Shown here piece after piece: positions 53,075 through 61,059 of a stretch of 64,000 nt of DNA. Made by a program: the position numbers and the translations under genes. Under the pieces are notes generated by a model. The model was not told the origin of the DNA. It worked only from the letters and a program-made list of their open reading frames with translations, and did not search any database. The stretch covers positions 83,417 through 147,416 of the forward strand of contig NZ_JBHLWN010000060.1 of the NCBI RefSeq assembly GCF_042432825.1, read 5' to 3'. Positions within the stretch are counted from its first letter, which is position 1. Each line of letters starts with the position of its first letter. The DNA is from Gordoniibacillus chartarius. Lineage in GTDB: Bacteria; Bacillota; Bacilli; Paenibacillales; NBRC-103111.

Positions 53075-53653
53075 TTGGCGAGAAGCATCATAATGTTGAA
53101 CAGGATTTCGATTGACGGTTATTTTGCGAGCTTGAATGAGGAAACCTTCGGCATGGACTGGTTCGTGCATGATCCGGAAGTGGATGTCGCGTTGCGTTCC
53201 GGCAGGGGAACTTTGGATACACTGATATTGGGAGGGCGGACGTACCGGGGGTTCGAGCGGAGCTGGGTGCCGATTCTGCATAATCCCCAAGCGCCCCAGT
53301 CTATGAGGGCGGTAGCGGAAGAGCTTACGGCGATGACGAAAATCGTGTTTTCCAAAGAAACCGGCGAACTGACATGGGCAAATACGAAGCGATACAACGG
53401 CTCGGTAGGCGATGTAGCAAGAAGCCTCAAGGAAGGCGAAGGAACCGATATCATGGTCATGGGCAGCGGTACGATCGTGCAGCAGCTTGCCCGCGAAGGC
53501 TTGATCGACGAATATGTATTCATACTGACGCCGGTAGTGGCCGGGAAAGGTAAACCGCTGTTCGAATATGTCGACCGGTTCGGACTGATGCTGATCGAAG
53601 CCAAAGCATTTGCTTCAGGGAACGTTGTCTTACGCTACCGTCTCCAACAATGA
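53075..53653 (+). CDS. Dihydrofolate reductase-like (RibD C-terminal) protein
   Basis: A 192-residue protein with the DHFR/RibD reductase fold: RSIIMLNRISIDGYFAS at the front, LILGGRTYRGF (NADPH-binding), KIVFSKETGELTW, and GTDIMVMGSGTIVQQLAREGLIDEYVFILTPVVAGKGKPLF. It lacks the deaminase half of RibD, and members of this group (YyaP/YwjB-like) are NADPH-dependent reductases of unknown substrate. TTG 53075 follows GGGAGTGA at a good distance. The next small gene begins 73 bases downstream. Confidence 0.88.
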   Translation: MARSIIMLNRISIDGYFASLNEETFGMDWFVHDPEVDVALRSGRGTLDTLILGGRTYRGFERSWVPILHNPQAPQSMRAVAEELTAMTKIVFSKETGELTWANTKRYNGSVGDVARSLKEGEGTDIMVMGSGTIVQQLAREGLIDEYVFILTPVVAGKGKPLFEYVDRFGLMLIEAKAFASGNVVLRYRLQQ

Positions 53654-53726
53654 CACATACAGCAGGAGGACGGAGCTCGAATCGCGAATAAAAGTAGAAA
53701 ATCGCTTTAATGCAGGAGTAGAACAG

Positions 53727-54098
53727 ATGGAATTGGTTATGCAGTACGGATGGATTATCGGAATCGGCATCGCCTTGGCTGTCTTGCTCTTGCTCAGAGC
53801 GAAGCTGAAAGCGGCAAGTCCATCCGGGCGAGCGGCTGCCGAGCTGAAGCGGCTCACTGAAGCTTACAACGGCCATGCGGATTCGCCACAGGATCTGCCT
53901 TCGTGGAAAGAAGCGTTATCCGTCATGGAGCGGTATCCGAGCGATTATAACAAGCTGAATGGAGAGATCAGCTTCGTTCAGGCGTTCGTCGCATATTTGG
54001 AAAAGCATTACCCTGAAGACGCCGGCCTGCAGTCGCTTCGGCAGCATGCTCATTATCGCAAAGACTCGATCTGGGGCATTACGGTCAAACGGGATTAG
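53727..54098 (+). CDS. Small membrane-anchored hypothetical protein
   Basis: A 123-residue protein. Residues 4-24 (VMQYGWIIGIGIALAVLLLLR) form one membrane anchor; the rest is soluble and helical (AELKRLTEAYNG, SWKEALSVMERYP, SFVQAFVAYLEKHYP). ATG 53727 has GCAGGAGTAG upstream, and the longer frame is not protein-like. It ends before a strong terminator, so it probably shares a transcript with the DHFR-like gene. Function unknown. Confidence 0.65.
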   Translation: MELVMQYGWIIGIGIALAVLLLLRAKLKAASPSGRAAAELKRLTEAYNGHADSPQDLPSWKEALSVMERYPSDYNKLNGEISFVQAFVAYLEKHYPEDAGLQSLRQHAHYRKDSIWGITVKRD

Positions 54099-54126
54099 TC
54101 CCGGCCTAGAGAATACGTGCATGATG

Positions 54127-54157
54127 AAACCACTCCGCTTGGCAGGGAGTGGTTTTT
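54127..54157 (+). terminator. Terminator after the membrane-anchored hypothetical gene
   Basis: A perfect 10-bp stem, AAACCACTCC with GGAGTGGTTT, followed by TT. Confidence 0.92.
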
Positions 54158-54282
54158 ATCTGTACGTCCGAACAAGCCTCGGGCAAAAATTATACGTACG
54201 CTTACAAATGTCCGACATCATTTTTACACAAGCCGCATATAATGCAATTACACGCAATTTTCACATCAAGGAGTGAGCAGAC

Positions 54283-54576
54283 ATGCCCATGATTCGCCAT
54301 GACAATTACCGCAACGAAAGCGGGGAGGTATATTGCTGTCTGCGCAACCGTGTCGTCGTGCTCGGCCAGGAACAGCAGGATAGCTTCTGCCAAGGCTGCC
54401 CGATGTTTGCCGGACATTTGGGCGGGAACGGGATCAGCTGCGAATGGGACGACATCGGAGACGTGGCCAATCCGCATAAGGTCGTCGATCCGCAGAAGGA
54501 ATTCAGACGCAATCAGCTCAAGCACATTCCGGTCTTTCCGGACGGAACGGTAACGGCGCTGCAGCGATGCAGCTAA
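54283..54576 (+). CDS. Small cysteine-containing hypothetical protein
   Basis: A 97-residue protein with CAAGGAGTG before ATG 54283 and a terminator directly after it. Cysteines at YCC, FCQGCPMF and ISCEWDD, with His residues in the same region, may hold a metal ion. The rest is hydrophilic (VVDPQKEFRRNQLKHIPVFPDG). It has no signal peptide. Monocistronic. Function unknown; a zinc-binding role is only inferred. Confidence 0.65.
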   Translation: MPMIRHDNYRNESGEVYCCLRNRVVVLGQEQQDSFCQGCPMFAGHLGGNGISCEWDDIGDVANPHKVVDPQKEFRRNQLKHIPVFPDGTVTALQRCS

Positions 54577-54615
54577 AGAACGGAGCCCGCTGTTTAGGGT
54601 TCCGTTCTTTTTTTT
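54577..54615 (+). terminator. Terminator of the cysteine-containing protein gene
   Basis: AGAACGGA pairs with TCCGTTCT, followed by TTTTTTT. Confidence 0.9.
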
Positions 54616-54785
54616 GCACATTAACTAGAGGGCGATATGTTGACTCGCTTGTCACTGTCTATCATGAACCATTCTTTCGTGGTTTCACCAGGGTCCCTCC
54701 AAATGACGCGAAATTTTACAATATATGACTATCGTCCCTGCAAAATGTTTCGCTGATGGTTTAGACAACATCTCGATGATCACTG

Positions 54786-54815
54786 TTGACATACCATATA
54801 GGGGTATCGTATGAT
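54786..54815 (+). promoter_or_regulatory. copZ promoter with CsoR-like operator
   Basis: TTGACA (54786-54791) and TATGAT (54810-54815) are 18 bases apart. Between them lies ATACCATATAGGGGTAT (54791-54807), an ATACC-N7-GGTAT dyad with a G tract, close to the known CsoR copper operators. A G-rich stretch, GGGGTGGGGGTAT, follows near 54834. The 170 bases from the previous terminator to here hold nothing else I can name. Confidence 0.7.
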
Positions 54816-54883
54816 ACTTATGCACCCACATACGGGGTGGGGGTATACAGAAGAGCGATAAACAAAAAAAGGAGCGACTGCAA

Positions 54884-55117
54884 ATGAGCAAGCAATCATA
54901 TCGGTTACATGTTGAAGGAATGGGCTGCCGTTCTTGCGTGGCCAAAATTGAGAAGGCGGTACACGCCTTGGACGGCGCCAGCTGTCAGGTGGATTTTGCC
55001 GCTAAGACCGCAGCGGTGACGCTCGATCCGCAGCGAAGCAATATCGAGGAAGCGGTTGGCGCCATCGAGAGCATCGGATACTCCGTTACGGAGTGGTCCG
55101 AGCAGGGCGAAGCCTGA
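54884..55117 (+). CDS. Heavy-metal-associated (CopZ-like) metallochaperone
   Basis: A 77-residue HMA-domain protein. The ferredoxin-like fold carries VEGMGCRSCVAKIEKAV, with the copper-binding CxxC at Cys15 and Cys18. It then shows the alternating strands CQVDFAAKTAAVTLD and the helix NIEEAVGAIESIGYSV. Such proteins carry Cu(I) in the cytosol, usually to a CopA ATPase, but none is found here. AAAAAGGAGCGA precedes the ATG. A CsoR-like promoter suggests induction by copper. Its stop overlaps the ATG of the next gene by one base (TGATG), so the two proteins are made together. Confidence 0.88.
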   Translation: MSKQSYRLHVEGMGCRSCVAKIEKAVHALDGASCQVDFAAKTAAVTLDPQRSNIEEAVGAIESIGYSVTEWSEQGEA

Positions 55118-55722
55118 TGAGGATACTGCTGATCGGTGCGACGGGGACGATCGGAAGCGCTGTGCGGAGCGAGCTGTCGCAGCGGCATGAAGTGATTGCG
55201 GCCGGAAGCGGAAGGCGCCAGGCGGATGTGACGGTCGATATGGCTTCGGCGGACAGCATCGCAGCGATGTACAGCGCCGTCGGTAAAGTCGATGCGGTCG
55301 TGAGCACGGCGGGGCATACATACTTCGGTCCGCTGCAGGAGCTGACGCCGGAACGCAACGAGCTGAGCGTTCTCGGCAAGCTGAAGGGCCAGATCAATCT
55401 CGTCCTGCTGGGCATGCCCTATGTGAACGATGGCGGCAGCTTTACGCTGACGACCGGCATTCTCATGGACGATCCGGTTGCCGGCGGTGCGTCCGCGGCG
55501 ATGGCCGGAGGGGCGGTGCAGGCGTTTGTGCGTTCCGCAGCGCTTGAGATGCCGCGCGGCATTCGGATCAACAACGTAAGCCCTAATGTCGTACAGGAAT
55601 CTATCGAAACGTACGGACCGTATTTTGCCGGCTTTGAGCCTGTCCCGTTGTCCCGGGTTACGCTTGCTTACCGCAAAAGCGTCGAAGGGGCGCAAACAGG
55701 CCAAACCTACAAGGTCTACTAA
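55117..55722 (+). CDS. Short-chain dehydrogenase-like protein without YxxxK
   Basis: A 201-residue Rossmann-fold protein: LLIGATGTIGSAV (dinucleotide loop), VDAVVSTAGHTYFGPLQELT, SFTLTTGILMDDP and RINNVSPNVVQESIETYG all follow the SDR order. At the usual catalytic Tyr-x3-Lys the sequence reads GGASAAMAGGAVQAF, so Tyr and Lys are both missing. The ending VALAYRKSVEGAQTGQTYKVY-like tail fits a subgroup of short SDRs that I recall also lacks the pair. Activity as a normal dehydrogenase is thus doubtful. Start by one-base overlap with the copZ-like stop; a link with metal handling is inferred only from this coupling. A terminator follows. Confidence 0.85.
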   Translation: MRILLIGATGTIGSAVRSELSQRHEVIAAGSGRRQADVTVDMASADSIAAMYSAVGKVDAVVSTAGHTYFGPLQELTPERNELSVLGKLKGQINLVLLGMPYVNDGGSFTLTTGILMDDPVAGGASAAMAGGAVQAFVRSAALEMPRGIRINNVSPNVVQESIETYGPYFAGFEPVPLSRVTLAYRKSVEGAQTGQTYKVY

Positions 55723-55744
55723 GGTAAATATTTCTAGTCCGTAA

Positions 55745-55790
55745 GCGCTAGGAGTGTCGATTTCGGCACTTACTAGCGCCTATTTTTTTG
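55745..55790 (+). terminator. Terminator of the copZ-SDR operon
   Basis: GCGCTAG pairs with CTAGCGC, with an inner AGTG/CACT, followed by CTATTTTTTT. Confidence 0.88.
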
Positions 55791-55823
55791 CCGAATCTTC
55801 TATAGTCGCCCGAGTTCATATAG

Positions 55824-55832
55824 TGGTATAAT
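55824..55832 (+). promoter_or_regulatory. Extended -10 promoter of the DUF2334-GT2-CPBP operon
   Basis: TGGTATAAT is a full extended -10. No good -35 is seen. The start codon is about 80 bases downstream. Confidence 0.6.
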
Positions 55833-55910
55833 TCCAGTTATAACGAAAAATGTCGAAAAGTTCATGGGTCTTCACGATGATATGAGCCGAAGGTAGGGGA
55901 AACGATCAGA

Positions 55911-57620
55911 TTGAAGCGGCGATGGTGGATACGGGCAGCCGTTGGAGCTGCCGTGCTGCTGCTCGGTACCGGGGCGGCAATATGTACAGTAACTTTCACA
56001 GGCGCGAATAGCTTTCCTAACGTCAATAAGCGTCACGCGATGCTGCGCTTGGAGGACATCGGGCCGGGCGGAGCTTACGGCAGTCTCGAAGGGCTCGGCA
56101 AGCTGCGCGCCGTGCTGGATTTTATCAAAGCAGAGCAAATTCCGTATCATATCGCCGTAATACCGCGCATGATGAGCACGGCCCCGGACGGATCGTGGCG
56201 AGAGCGCGGAATCGACGATCCAAACCCGGACTTCGTTACGGCATCGCTCGTAAGGCTGCTGCAAGAATCGCAGCGGTCGGGAGGCGTGCTGGGCATGCAC
56301 GGGTACAGCCATCAAGCCGGCGAATCGGCCAGGCCGGACGACGGCCACGTATCCGGTACAGGCGCAGAGTTCAAGGTGAAGGAAATCCCGGAGACTTACG
56401 AGGCCGACTATGCGGCCGAACGCATCCGCCGCAGCTTCGCCGCCTTTGCCGGAGCGGGGCTTCGGCCGGCGTTCTGGGAATCGCCGCATTACGATGATAC
56501 AAGAGAGCAGGAGCGCGTGTTTCGTTCGTATATCGGCCTGCTGTATCAGCCGGATCTGTTCTCGCTTCGCTCCTTCAAAGATTTGACTGCGTATGACAGC
56601 GTCAACAGCTATGAGGGCGACAGCCTCGGCTCGGTTTACATTCCGGCTCCTTTCAAATATGTGAGCGATGAGGCGTCGGTTGACCGGAAGCTGGATCAGG
56701 CTGCCAAGGATAACGGGCTGGCGTCGCTGTATTTTCATCCTTTCCTTGAGTTTTCGCACTTGGAGCAGGCGACAAGCAGCCAGGGAATGCCGCTCGAGCA
56801 GGACGGCTTGCCGTTGTACCGGTACAAACCGGGTGCCGAGGCGTCGCCGCTGCACCGGCTGCTCAGCGGCTTCCGGCAGCAGGGCTACCGCTGGATGTCG
56901 CTCCACGATATCGTGCCGTTTACTCCGGCGCATCGGGTTACACTGCCTCCGGGGACGAAGGCGGATCGCTTGCTGTTTGGCGACGTAACCGGCGGAGGGC
57001 ATGCCGACGTCGTCGTGCGCGAGGAGCATCGCATCCTGGTCATTCCGGGAACGTATACAGGACCCCGCAACCGTCCGCAAGAGGCATCGGAAGTGTGGCT
57101 GAAGGCGGTCTTCGCGCCGGAGGAGGAGCTGCTGCTGTACGATGTGAACGGAGACGGCCGTGACGATCTGCTGGCCAATAACCGGAGCACAGGCGAAGCT
57201 CGAGCCGCTTTGGCCGAAGATCGCCGGTTTGCGGAGCCGTCGGAGTACAAGCAGCTGCCGGCAAGCCTTACCGGCTTGGTGGCGGGGGCGGGACGCGTAG
57301 GGAAGGCTGTTCCCCCGGCATTGCCGCCGAGTCCGAGGCCGACCGGGAGCGTACAGGGGCTGGAGGCCGACACGAACAGCGACGGCCGGGCCGATTGGAT
57401 CGAATATGAGGCGGCAGCAGGCGTGTGGCGCATATACGAGCAGACGGAAGACGGCCAATTCCGGCAGCTGGACAACGACTTCGGACCTTGGGCGCAAGGT
57501 AAGGAGCGCATAGCGTTTACGGCCGATTTCGACGGCAATGGGAAGAGCGATATCGCATCGTTTGACGAAAACAATCATGTACTGGACATAGCGCTGTCAT
57601 TTCGGGGGCATACACCCTAA
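55911..57620 (+). CDS. DUF2334 deacetylase-like protein with Ca-binding repeat tail
   Basis: A 569-residue protein held outside the membrane by an N-terminal anchor (RRWWIRAAVGAAVLLLGTGAAICTV). Residues ~40-340 form a DUF2334/polysaccharide-deacetylase-like barrel: MLRLEDIGPGG, YHIAVIPRMM, LGMHGYSHQ (metal His pair), FWESPHYDD and SLYFHPFLEF. The C-terminal ~220 residues carry FG-GAP/dockerin-like calcium loops: DVTGGGHADV, DVNGDGRDDL, DTNSDGRADW and DFDGNGKSDI. The TTG at 55911 follows GGTAGGGG at some distance. It heads a tight operon with a PgaC-like synthase, so removal of acetyl groups from, or binding to, the polymer is likely (inference by analogy with PgaB). Confidence 0.82.
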   Translation: MKRRWWIRAAVGAAVLLLGTGAAICTVTFTGANSFPNVNKRHAMLRLEDIGPGGAYGSLEGLGKLRAVLDFIKAEQIPYHIAVIPRMMSTAPDGSWRERGIDDPNPDFVTASLVRLLQESQRSGGVLGMHGYSHQAGESARPDDGHVSGTGAEFKVKEIPETYEADYAAERIRRSFAAFAGAGLRPAFWESPHYDDTREQERVFRSYIGLLYQPDLFSLRSFKDLTAYDSVNSYEGDSLGSVYIPAPFKYVSDEASVDRKLDQAAKDNGLASLYFHPFLEFSHLEQATSSQGMPLEQDGLPLYRYKPGAEASPLHRLLSGFRQQGYRWMSLHDIVPFTPAHRVTLPPGTKADRLLFGDVTGGGHADVVVREEHRILVIPGTYTGPRNRPQEASEVWLKAVFAPEEELLLYDVNGDGRDDLLANNRSTGEARAALAEDRRFAEPSEYKQLPASLTGLVAGAGRVGKAVPPALPPSPRPTGSVQGLEADTNSDGRADWIEYEAAAGVWRIYEQTEDGQFRQLDNDFGPWAQGKERIAFTADFDGNGKSDIASFDENNHVLDIALSFRGHTP

Positions 57621-57638
57621 GTTGGAGAGGAAACGACC

Positions 57639-58874
57639 ATGAAGCTGTTTTTTAATATCGTCTCGGGCTCGGCGGAGCTTTTGATTTTCGCGGTTATGAT
57701 CTACCAGCTCTTCGTCAGCGTCTCCGGTTTAAAGAAAAATAAAGAAGTCCAGACGCAGCACAAGCCGAACCGGACGTTTGCGATTCTCGTCGCAGCCCAC
57801 AACGAAGAGAAGGTCATCGGGGCGCTGCTGGATAATTTACGTCAATTGAATTATCCGCAGGATATGTACGAAATCTTTGTCATTTGCGACAACTGTACGG
57901 ACCGGACGGCGGCGATTGCCGCCGAACGCGGCGTGCACGCCATGGTTCGCACCGACCCGTCCCGCAGAGGCAAAGGGTACGCAATGGAGTGGATGCTGGA
58001 GCGGCTGTGGGAGCGGGAACGGCAGTATGATGCGGTTGTCGTTCTCGATGCGGACAATTTGGTGGACCCCCGATTTTTACTGGAAATTAACAATAAGCTC
58101 GTTGAAGGCCATTGTGTCATTCAATCCTATGTCGATACGAAAAATCCGTACGATTCCTGGGTTTCGCTGTCGTACGCCATTACGTATTGGTTCTTGAACC
58201 GGATGTGGCAGCAATCCCGGTATAACTGGGGGCTGCCGAGCACGCTGGCCGGCACGGGTATGGTGTTCGAAGCGAAGCTGCTGAAGGAGATGGGGTGGAA
58301 CGCGACGTCGCTGACCGAGGACGTCGAATTTACCGCCCGCTGTGTTCAAAACGACATCTATCCAACTTGGGCGGGCAGGGCGATCGTCTACGACGAGAAG
58401 CCGATCACGCTTTGGAGCTCCATTCGGCAGCGGGTGCGTTGGATGAGGGGACATACCGAATGCGCCAAAATGTATTTCAAGCCGCTCTTGCTAAGAGCGC
58501 TGCGAACCCGAAAGATGTTCCATCTGGACATCGCCCTGTATTTGTTCCAGCCTATCCGGTTTATGATCGGCGCCGCCGTCTATGTGATGACGTATTTGCA
58601 GCTGGCAACGCCGCTCTATACCCATTTCGCATTGCTGCGCATGATTCCCGCCTGGGGCTGGGTCGTACTCAATTTGGTGCTGTTCCTGCAGTTCCCGCTG
58701 ATTATGTTTCTGGAACGGAAGCCGCTCAAGTCGTATTGGGGCCTCATTTTGTTCCCGGTATTTCAGTTCACTTGGTTTCCGATTACGTTCATCGGATTCA
58801 TCACCAGCAAGAACAAGTCCTGGAACCACACGGTCCATACGCGTTCCATTCGGATCGAAGACGTCACCCGCTAA
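57639..58874 (+). CDS. PgaC/IcaA-like processive glycosyltransferase (GT2)
   Basis: A 411-residue membrane synthase. TM1 at ~10-30, then the GT-A domain with AILVAAHNEEKVIGALLDNL (UDP site), VVLDADN (DxD), GTGMVFEAKLL, TSLTEDVEFTARC (TED catalytic base) and SIRQRVRWMRGH (QxxRW, the mark of processive enzymes). Three to four membrane helices follow (IRFMIGAAVYVMTYLQL, WVVLNLVLFLQFPLIMFL, FQFTWFPITFIGFI). It probably makes and exports a beta-linked polysaccharide such as poly-N-acetylglucosamine. It lies 18 bases after the DUF2334 gene and 36 bases before the cNMP/CPBP gene, all one operon. Confidence 0.9.
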   Translation: MKLFFNIVSGSAELLIFAVMIYQLFVSVSGLKKNKEVQTQHKPNRTFAILVAAHNEEKVIGALLDNLRQLNYPQDMYEIFVICDNCTDRTAAIAAERGVHAMVRTDPSRRGKGYAMEWMLERLWERERQYDAVVVLDADNLVDPRFLLEINNKLVEGHCVIQSYVDTKNPYDSWVSLSYAITYWFLNRMWQQSRYNWGLPSTLAGTGMVFEAKLLKEMGWNATSLTEDVEFTARCVQNDIYPTWAGRAIVYDEKPITLWSSIRQRVRWMRGHTECAKMYFKPLLLRALRTRKMFHLDIALYLFQPIRFMIGAAVYVMTYLQLATPLYTHFALLRMIPAWGWVVLNLVLFLQFPLIMFLERKPLKSYWGLILFPVFQFTWFPITFIGFITSKNKSWNHTVHTRSIRIEDVTR

Positions 58875-58910
58875 TAACGCGATCCCATTGCCAAGAAGAG
58901 GAGCACTCTC

Positions 58911-60095
58911 GTGAATATGAAGGAAGCTGAATCGATCCTGGCGTTCATCCAAGCGAATCCGCTGTTTGCGCATGTGAACGGCGAGGAGATGAGCGCGGTT
59001 GCGGCCGTGACGGAGCTTATCGAATGCGAGGCGGGCGTTACGATCATCCGGGAAGGGGACGAAGACAAGTCGCTCTACTTGATCAAACGCGGCGCTGTGG
59101 AGATCGTCAAGGAAAACCGGGCGACCGGGGAATGGTACCAAATCGTTACGCTCGGCGCCGGGAACTGTGTCGGCGAGACGTCCATCGTCGAAGGCAATGT
59201 CAAACGGACGGCTACCGTGCGAACGACCGAGAAATCGACCTTGATTAAAGTCAATTTTGACCGGATGGCGGGTAAGCGTGAGTACGATTCGGTATACATC
59301 AAGCTGCTCAGCAACATTACGCGGGCGTTATCCGGCAAGCTGAGCTCTACGAACGATATCACCGTCGGCGCGATGAAGAAGGAGCTGGAAACGAGCAAAG
59401 CCCGGGTCGCGATGGGGCTGTTTACCGTCAATCTGCTGTTTATGCTCGGTATTTATACGATGGCCTTAAAGTCGCTCAACGCACTGGTCATCAATTTCGG
59501 CTCCAATCTCATATCCATCGCGATATTGGCGCTCATGGCCACTGTCATGTTCGTGATGATCAAGAAGAGCGGCTATCCGCTTCATATGTTCGGCCTGACG
59601 CTGCGCAACTGGAAACGCGTTATCTGGCAATCGGTGCTGTGGACGCTGCCGCTGCTCGCCGGGATCGCGCTACTCAAGTGGTATGTGCTGTTCACGCATC
59701 CGGATATCGACGACCAAGTGTTCAGCATTTTGTCCGTATTCGAAGGCAAGGGTCTCGATGCGACGTTTGTCATTTACGGTATAGCCTATGCGGCGTTCTG
59801 TCCCGTTCAGGAGTTCATCTCGCGCAGCGGCATCCAATCCGCCCTGCAAAATTTTCTTCCGGAATCGCGAAGCCGGATATGGGTCGCCATCATATTGTCG
59901 AACCTGATGTTCTCGACAGCGCATTCGCATGTCAACTTGACCTTTGCGCTGCTGACCTTCTTCCCGGGCCTGTTCTGGGGCTGGATGTACTCGCGCCAAG
60001 GCTCGCTGCTGGGGGCGTCCGTGTCGCACATGCTCGTTGGCGTGTGGATATTTTTCATCGTCGGCATCGAGCATATTTGGAACGCTTTGTTCTAG
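58911..60095 (+). CDS. Cyclic-nucleotide-binding domain fused to CPBP-like membrane domain
   Basis: A 394-residue protein. Residues ~10-125 form a cNMP-binding barrel: LIECEAGVTIIREGDEDKSLYLIKRGAVEIV and the phosphate cassette GETSIVEGNVKRTATV, with Glu and Arg kept. A linker helix leads to six to eight membrane helices (~165-390) resembling the CPBP/Rce1 protease family. The motifs are altered: CPVQEFISRSG has Gln for the first Glu of EExxxR, LMFSTAHSH keeps FxxxH, and SHMLVG has Gly where Asn is usual. It may be a non-proteolytic regulator. The GTG start follows AAGAGGAG by 8 bases. It is the last gene of the polysaccharide operon, which suggests that it tunes synthesis in response to a nucleotide (inference). 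Confidence 0.85.
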   Translation: MNMKEAESILAFIQANPLFAHVNGEEMSAVAAVTELIECEAGVTIIREGDEDKSLYLIKRGAVEIVKENRATGEWYQIVTLGAGNCVGETSIVEGNVKRTATVRTTEKSTLIKVNFDRMAGKREYDSVYIKLLSNITRALSGKLSSTNDITVGAMKKELETSKARVAMGLFTVNLLFMLGIYTMALKSLNALVINFGSNLISIAILALMATVMFVMIKKSGYPLHMFGLTLRNWKRVIWQSVLWTLPLLAGIALLKWYVLFTHPDIDDQVFSILSVFEGKGLDATFVIYGIAYAAFCPVQEFISRSGIQSALQNFLPESRSRIWVAIILSNLMFSTAHSHVNLTFALLTFFPGLFWGWMYSRQGSLLGASVSHMLVGVWIFFIVGIEHIWNALF

Positions 60096-60114
60096 AAGCC
60101 GCCAAATGGCAAAT

Positions 60115-60142
60115 AGGCCTTCCCGCACAGGAAAGGCCTTTG
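60115..60142 (+). terminator. Terminator of the polysaccharide operon
   Basis: AGGCCTT (60115) pairs with AAGGCCT (60133) around a GGA/CCC-rich loop, followed by TTG. It lies between two convergent transcripts. Confidence 0.6.
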
Positions 60143-60190
60143 TTGCCGTTCATCGGAAACCGCCGTGCAAATCGGCACTTGTCCGTTCGC

Positions 60191-60958
60191 TCATCCGGCG
60201 AGCACCCCCCACAATTGCTTGCCGATCAAGATCGTCGTCACGATGATGAACAGAGGCTTCACATAGGCGGTCCCTTTCCGCACGGCTAGCTGCGACCCGA
60301 CGAGCGCACCTCCGATCATCGCGATGCCCATCGGCAGGCCGTAATACCAATTCACGGAGCCCAGCGCGATGAACGTCCCCAAGCTGGCCAAATTCGATCC
60401 GAAGTTCAGCACCTTGGCGTTGGCTGAAGCCCCCACGAAGTCGAACCCGAAGAACAAAAACATGAAAATAATGAACGATCCCGTACCCGGCCCGAAGAAC
60501 CCGTCATAGAAGCCGAGCGCCAGCGCTCCTGCGGCAAGAGCCGTCGCGCGCCAGCCGGTAAGGCCGGCGAAGGAAGCGGAGCCGCCCCAATTTTTCTTGA
60601 GCAGTGTGTATATAAGCACGGCCGCGAGCAGGATGACGACAAGCGGCTTCATAAATTCCGGCGGTACTAGGTGTACGAGATACGTCCCGCCGATCGCGCC
60701 GAGGAACGACAGCGGGAACAAGCGCATGCCGAGCTTGCGGTCGATTTTGCCGGAGAAGAGGAAGGAGATCGTGCTGGTAAGAGACGACATCGTCCCCCCC
60801 AGCTTATTCGTGCCGAGCACGAGATTCGGCGGCAAGCCGGTGAAGAGCAGCGCCGGTACGGAGATGAGTCCGCCCCCGCCGACGATCGAATCGATGAACG
60901 CAGCGACGAAGCCGGTGACGACCAGAAAGAGCAGCATATCTAAAGCAGGTAGTTCCAA
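60191..60958 (-). CDS. TauE/SafE-family membrane permease
   Basis: A 255-residue protein with about eight membrane helices in two similar halves: FIDSIVGGGGLISVPALLFTGLPPNLVLGTNKLGGTMSSLTST in the first and GFYDGFFGPGTGSFIIFMFLFFGFDFVGASANAKVLNFGSNLASL in the second. Both are hallmarks of the TauE/SafE (DUF81) family, exporters of sulfite, sulfoacetate or related anions. The TTG start at 60958 has AAGGAGCTG upstream. It stands alone, so the substrate is unknown. Confidence 0.92.
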   Translation of the reverse strand: MELPALDMLLFLVVTGFVAAFIDSIVGGGGLISVPALLFTGLPPNLVLGTNKLGGTMSSLTSTISFLFSGKIDRKLGMRLFPLSFLGAIGGTYLVHLVPPEFMKPLVVILLAAVLIYTLLKKNWGGSASFAGLTGWRATALAAGALALGFYDGFFGPGTGSFIIFMFLFFGFDFVGASANAKVLNFGSNLASLGTFIALGSVNWYYGLPMGIAMIGGALVGSQLAVRKGTAYVKPLFIIVTTILIGKQLWGVLAG

Positions 60959-61059
60959 AGCAGACAGCTCCTTGAATATCGGAATGCGAATAGATTATAG
61001 TATAGGCGATCCGATGGGAAAGAGAAAGATGGTTTGAGCTGGAACTAAAAGGGGGATAG

